Origin: Diphasiastrum complanatum
Taxonomy: Eukaryota; Streptophyta; Lycopodiopsida; Lycopodiales; Lycopodiaceae
DNA: 64,000 nt
Assembly: GCA_029204225.1 (NCBI GenBank)
Contig: CM055101.1
Coordinates: forward strand, 41,252,927 to 41,316,926
Reading direction: 5' to 3'
A model generated the notes under the pieces. The model saw only the letters and a list, made by a program, of their open reading frames with translations. It ran no database searches and had not been told where the DNA came from. Of the stretch, positions 59,420 to 64,000 are shown piece after piece (the first letter of the stretch is position 1; the number at the start of each line of letters is the position of its first letter). The position numbers and the translations under genes are program-made.

Positions 59420-60480
59420 CCCCTTGTGAAATGTCGTAGCTCTCCCTCTTTGCTAGACTTGACAACCTTGTCTTCTTTGTCATTCCCAAGCTTCGTGTAC
59501 CATTTAGATAGTTTACATTGAGATGATCCACTGCAAGGTGACTATGTGTCCCAAGGTGCATCATTTCCTTCCTCTTATCACCTACAACTTTGGTCCATTT
59601 AGATGCAATAGGTTTGTTCTTGACTCTTCATTTCATTTCCACAATTGGAGGAGTGCCATGATCTTAATCTTTGGCTTGATGATTAACCTATGGTGCTGGC
59701 ATTGCTTCATCCTCACTGACAAGCTTGGATAGTTCATCACTATCCTTCTCATCATCACCATACCTATGAATCTCATTGAAAATGAAATCATGACTTATGT
59801 GCATGTGTGGTCCAAGTGGATCGTAGCATCTATACCCTTTGGTTTGCTCATTATATCATGTAAAGATACACTTCAAATATTTCACCTGCATTTTGCTCCT
59901 TTTACTCTTAAATATGTGGGCATAAACTCGACATCCAAATACATGCAAACTATCCATCTTAGGATTCTTGCCACTAATTGATTCCAAGCTCCTTGCAAAA
60001 ATCAATCAAAGTTGTGGATCGATACTCACTACTACGATCAGATGTGAGCACCTTGATCTTTAGTATTCAATTGATTCTCCACCAATGGTTTGAAGGTTTT
60101 GAAACATTCAAATGCATTACTCTCTAATTGTGTGGATCTAGGCCTTCCTTGAGTAATCTTCAATGAAAGTCAAAAAATAAAAAAATGTTGCCAATGGACA
60201 TTACCTTCATTGGTCCACGTAGATTTGAGTGCACTAGCTCAAGCACCAATTTTGCCTTTCTTTCCCCTTCCTTATTGAACTTCTCCCTATGTGACTTGCC
60301 TAGTAACACCCTTTGCAAATAGACTCTTCTTCGTCATCCAAATTGGGTATTTGTGTCACCATCTTGAGCTTGTAAAGGGCCTCAACCTTTTGAAATTCAG
60401 ATGCCCTAGACTTCTATGCCACAAGTTGCTTGAGATATTGACATTGATTGCAACTTTTGACTATAGTATTTAATTTGTAC
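59420..60480 (-). pseudogene. Copia gag-pre-integrase and integrase relic
   Basis: Minus strand from 60430 down: LWHRSLGHLNFKRL-like start of the gag-pre-integrase domain. Then come GKSHREKFNKEGERK, LVLELVHSNLRGPMKVMSIG, a decayed core with TSDRSSEYRS, and the post-core EQNAGEIFEVYLYM and HISHDFIFNE-like segments. Stops and frameshifts occur every 20-60 codons. No RT follows. It is an old fragment of a different copia copy from those at 1.8 and 53 kb. Confidence 0.7.
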
Positions 60481-61288
60481 AAGACTTCTCATAAAAACCA
60501 TCAGCAATCACTTTGAAACTCAATTTCACATCCTTGATTGGAAACTTTTTACTTGTTAAATTCTACTTTCAACTTCTGATCCGCCATTGTACTGGCTAAT
60601 AAAAAAAAAATTGTCGGCAAAGAACATACAAGATATTTTAAATTATCTTCACTTGCCGATCAGGAGATTTGATAGGTACTGTGCCAAATCCATTGATTTG
60701 GCACTCATCACTATTTGTCTATGCAATTCCATCTCCATCATTGATTAGCTCCACTTCTTGCTCATTATATGTGTTAAATTTATATTCTTATAGTATGATT
60801 ATAAGTCAATATCCATTCATCTATGATCCAGTTTCTGCATTTTTTACTCGCGTTATCGCACAGTCTATAGAAATACACTAGAATTTTCAATAGGTGGGTT
60901 AACAACAACAATGACAACTATCGAAGGATTTGACAAATACATTTTAGCAAGTGATTACCATGCAATCTAACTGGATAAATGACAACACAAAGTTATCAAA
61001 GATATTATTGTAAATATGAAGCCAACATTTGGCTCCAAATGAGTTTAACCAATATCTTTGTGCCGATCACTGTATTGGTTGGCATATTCAAGGTAATACC
61101 ATTAGGAAAACAAATATCATGTGGTCATGAAAAGCATTAGAATCTGCGTTGCTTATATACTTCATGGGATTCAGTGGAAATGGAGCACAAAGGCAATTTA
61201 ATAACATGTAATTTATGTCGTGAAACAATGAGTATAAGGTATCACATTCAAACGTCAAAAATGCTCCTTAAGTTTCATTTATAGGCAG
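60481..61288. other. Nothing recognised
   Basis: About 0.8 kb, AT-rich, short frames only. Confidence 0.4.
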
Positions 61289-61450
61289 CATAAGTTTAGA
61301 CATGGCCGACGGGACACCTTGGACACTGAGATGAACGAGCAAGAAGTAGAGATATCTATCCATCTGCCACTCGATGAAATACGAGAAGTTCGTATCAATT
61401 GTGAGTGTAGTCTAGAAGATCTACGAGCTATGATTGGATTGATATGTTAG
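61289..61450 (+). other. Possible exon of an unrecognised gene
   Basis: After an acceptor-like ttcatttataggcag, 53 codons stay open to a TAG: HKFRHGRRDTLDTEMNEQEV, then ISIHLPLDEIREVRINCECS, then LEDLRAM. The segment is GC-richer than its surroundings and amphipathic in pattern. I do not recognise it, and no other exon is seen nearby. It could be a gene fragment or part of a retroelement. Confidence 0.25.
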
Positions 61451-62577
61451 AATTTCACAATTCTAGCTTGACCAATTTTGGTCATATGACTTGTATATAG
61501 TTAGATGGTCATGATGTGGCATGTCACACCTGCCAATTAGCATAGGATTCAATTCATAAGGATGTTCTCAAGTTGACCTAAGTGATAGAACCTTTGGAAT
61601 GAGTCCAAATCATGCTTAGATACAAGAGCGAAAAAGTAGGAGCTATTTTTGGTAATTTTTAAATGTTCAGGGATCTTTAAGATTCCAACTCTAACTTGTT
61701 AGGGATGAAAGATCCACTAAAATTAGCATTAGGGATAGGTTTAGGGCTACTCATACCTGCCCAAAACCATGATGGATCATGTATATATAGGTGATGATCT
61801 CTCACCAAAATCTATAAAGCAACATAATTTTCCTCTCATATTGGTGCAATTGCTCTCTATGTTCATATTTCTTTGGGTTCTTGTGATTTCTAATCATTAT
61901 AGGATTGAATGTGGGTCTGGTGAACAGTGCTCAGACTGTGGAAGGCCGTACATTCACACGTGTGGCTTCTTCAAGGATTTGGGCCATTTAGTGAGGTTCA
62001 AGCATAGATTTTTGATGGATTTTGATGGTGCAACTTGTGCTAACTTTATGGGATTATAATCTATTGTTTACCTCATCATTTCAAGTGTTTTAGGATCCCT
62101 TTTTGTTGTCATTTTCACATGATATTTACCAATGTGCCAACAAATTTTGTATTCAATCTCAACGGAATAAACGTGAGCCCTAGTATATTAAGCCTTATTC
62201 TTAAACATATTAATACATGTATTCTTGTTGGATGTATGGGGCAAGGTTATTAATTTGTTCTCTTTTGCAAATTAGGACACAATCGAAAAAGGAGTAGAAG
62301 TGCATTTCATTTGTCGATACATGCACACTAAAAGTTCATTGGGACTAGAGTATTGTGACAATGGAATTCTATAATGGCATCACAGAGCATTCAACTTATA
62401 ACATGGCTTCTTAATGGAATTGGATATGCACAAACTTTTAATACAAATGATGGTCACAAAGAGGCCAATTTTGGGTTGTAGATTTCCAATTTATGATTTT
62501 ATAAAAACGGGATGGGGAACAAGCCCCAATTAAATCATCAGAGTAGGATGAAGCTCAGGAGCTAGAGCAAAAAAAAG
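61451..62577. other. Nothing certain; LTR-like hints
   Basis: A TATATA at about 61781 and the palindrome CACACGTGTG at 61955-61964, preceded by CCGTACATT as at 9746, suggest a piece of the same repeat family as 9747-10308. No gene is recognised. Confidence 0.35.
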
Positions 62578-63042
62578 TTGGCAAAAGGTAGGAACTCAAC
62601 CACAAAGAAAATATCAGGGCAGCACGTCAACTCAAAACTAGCCACCGCCTTCACTACACTGGAAGCTGGCCCAAGCAAACTAGAGCACTGTAGTGCTAGG
62701 ACGCCCTCGCCAAGACCACCTGCAGCACCTTGGGCTGGCAAGGAGCTGCATCGAATGAAATGGCCACCTCTCCAACCATGCAAGAAGCCCCAAATTCCAA
62801 AGTGGTTCAAGGAGCAAATTTTTGATTCCTAGGGCCCCAATGGTTAGGCTAGTAAAAGAAATAATGGATCAATTCCATTTGGGTCTCAAGGTTACCGGGG
62901 AGGCAGTGTCGGCGATTCAGGAGGCCCTGAAGATGTATGCTACATAGCTATTTGAAGACACTTTTTCGTGTGCAGTTCACACAAACGAGTGACTATACTG
63001 CCAAAGGAGCTTCGCTTGGCACAAAGATTAAAGAGACATTAA
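62578..63042 (+). pseudogene. Histone H3/CENH3-like processed pseudogene
   Basis: An intronless H3-like sequence. A tail of about 57 codons (AKGRNSTTKKISGQH, then a Pro/Ser/Arg-rich stretch) leads to HRMK, the place of HRYRPG. After a frameshift near 62775 the histone fold follows: FLIPRAPMVRLVKEI, AVSAIQEALKMYAT, then TAG at 62945-62947, LFEDTFSCAVHT. A second frameshift near 62977 precedes RVTILPKELRLAQRLKRH and TAA at 63040-63042. The LIPxAP motif and the long non-canonical tail resemble centromeric H3, while loop 1 has the length of ordinary H3. The start codon position is TTG, perhaps a mutated ATG. No introns and several lesions indicate a retroposed, dead copy. Confidence 0.78.
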
Positions 63043-64000
63043 ACTCTTAAGTCCATTTGAGACTTCTCATTGTACAAATTGAGAATTAATACAAAGACAA
63101 TTTTGAGTATTATGTCTCCAATATGAGTATTTTGAGTATCTCAATTCTATTCTTACAAGTTTATGGTTTTTCAGTTCTTAGATTGTTTGTCAATTATTAG
63201 ATTGCCTAAGTATATTCCAGTTGACCCAAAGAAAGAAAAGTTGTCACAAAAAATTTATTGCCAAAACAATTTCATAGATATTGTGAATTGCTACATAAAT
63301 AATTCAAATAATACTATGATCTTTACAAAACAATTGAAGTCGTTTTTAAAAATTTGTTCTTGATTAATTATTGTATATTTGATTCACATGCAATTGGGAA
63401 AATTGATATCATGAATTTTTATTGATCAATCAATTATTATTTAACATCAATAGCTACATACAAGAATGAAAAATTACCACTATCATCAATAATATTATAG
63501 ATTATTAATTTCGAATCTATTAAATGTTTTTGAATTTTTTTGTATCTCTCTACATGTGCACACAATCAAAATCTAAACTATCAACCACTACATACTTATA
63601 AACGCAAATGTTTTTTTAGAATGTAATAAATTTGATTTCACCCAATTTTTTACATTAATATCATTATCACGGCAAGGTCGATGTCTTGTACAACAAGATG
63701 CTCTTGCTTATATTCATAGTTTTGACACAACACTTGAAAATTTTGGAACTAAAGATAGAATTTTCCTTTAGTTTTGTTAACTTTTGGTGCAAAAAGTTTG
63801 CATGTTTGATAATTGTAACACCCTCTAGTTGGAAAGTTTAGACAACAAGAAAGGTTCATTTTGATAAATTTGAAGAACTTGGTACTCCCCAGTTTTTTCA
63901 ATAAAAACAACTATCACATCAAATGTCAATCAGACTAAACAAAATGATTGTAAATAAAACATCAATTCCAAGTAGCTATAGGGAGTACATAAAGTTTATA
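63043..64000. other. AT-rich, nothing recognised
   Basis: No coding motif, LTR end or array seen. Confidence 0.45.

Noticed and set aside
1-64000. tRNA, rRNA or microRNA genes
   Set aside because: No cloverleaf with A and B boxes or rRNA core sequence was recognised by eye; the tRNA-like words found are retroelement primer-binding sites. A tRNAscan run would settle it.

Overview
The window is nuclear DNA of a land plant with a large, transposon-rich genome. The evidence is a plastid-type NFU2 gene whose 756-bp coding sequence is spread over 30.3 kb, an R2R3-MYB last exon of the MYB80 type, Ty1/copia and Ty3/gypsy relics, an unusual LINE, a hAT relic and many long (CT)n arrays. The intron style and repeat mix suggest a fern, another free-sporing vascular plant or a gymnosperm; this is an inference and no marker settles the lineage. 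Only two host genes are well supported (NFU2 and the MYB exon). One further host-derived relic, a histone H3/CENH3-like pseudogene, is supported.

Layout. 0-3.4 kb: copia fragments, probably lying in an intron of the MYB gene. 3.43-4.52 kb (+): last exon of a MYB80-like transcription factor, followed by an 880-bp foldback element. 5.7-12.2 kb: no gene, but LTR-like pieces with primer-binding sites. 12.2-42.5 kb (-): the NFU2 gene in five exons: exon 5 at 12215-12406, exon 4 at 13980-14296, exon 3 at 32398-32512, exon 2 at 41367-41474 and exon 1 at 42507-42530. All splice phases agree and the product is 251 aa. Its 18-kb third intron holds the tail of one LINE, a second LINE split by a young chromovirus-type gypsy element (identical 358-bp LTRs, 5-bp target duplication), a third LINE relic and a gypsy relic folded into a large inverted repeat. 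Its 8.9-kb second intron holds a decayed hAT transposase gene.

42.6-64 kb: NFU2 promoter region, then intergenic DNA made almost entirely of decayed LTR elements. These include a pair of LTRs in opposite orientation (49674-50372 and 55554-56271), a gypsy RT/integrase relic, a copia LTR with gag, two gag domains in tandem, a minisatellite, a copia integrase relic and the H3/CENH3-like pseudogene at 62578-63042.

Most unusual signals: (1) LINE copies whose 3' ends are (CT)n and whose 5' ends also abut (CT)n, suggesting a LINE that targets or carries this microsatellite; (2) a (CT)n array starting immediately after the GT of an NFU2 5' splice site; (3) a recently transposed gypsy element that lacks its gag zinc knuckle and integrase zinc finger, so it was probably mobilised in trans; (4) the CENH3-like retropseudogene.
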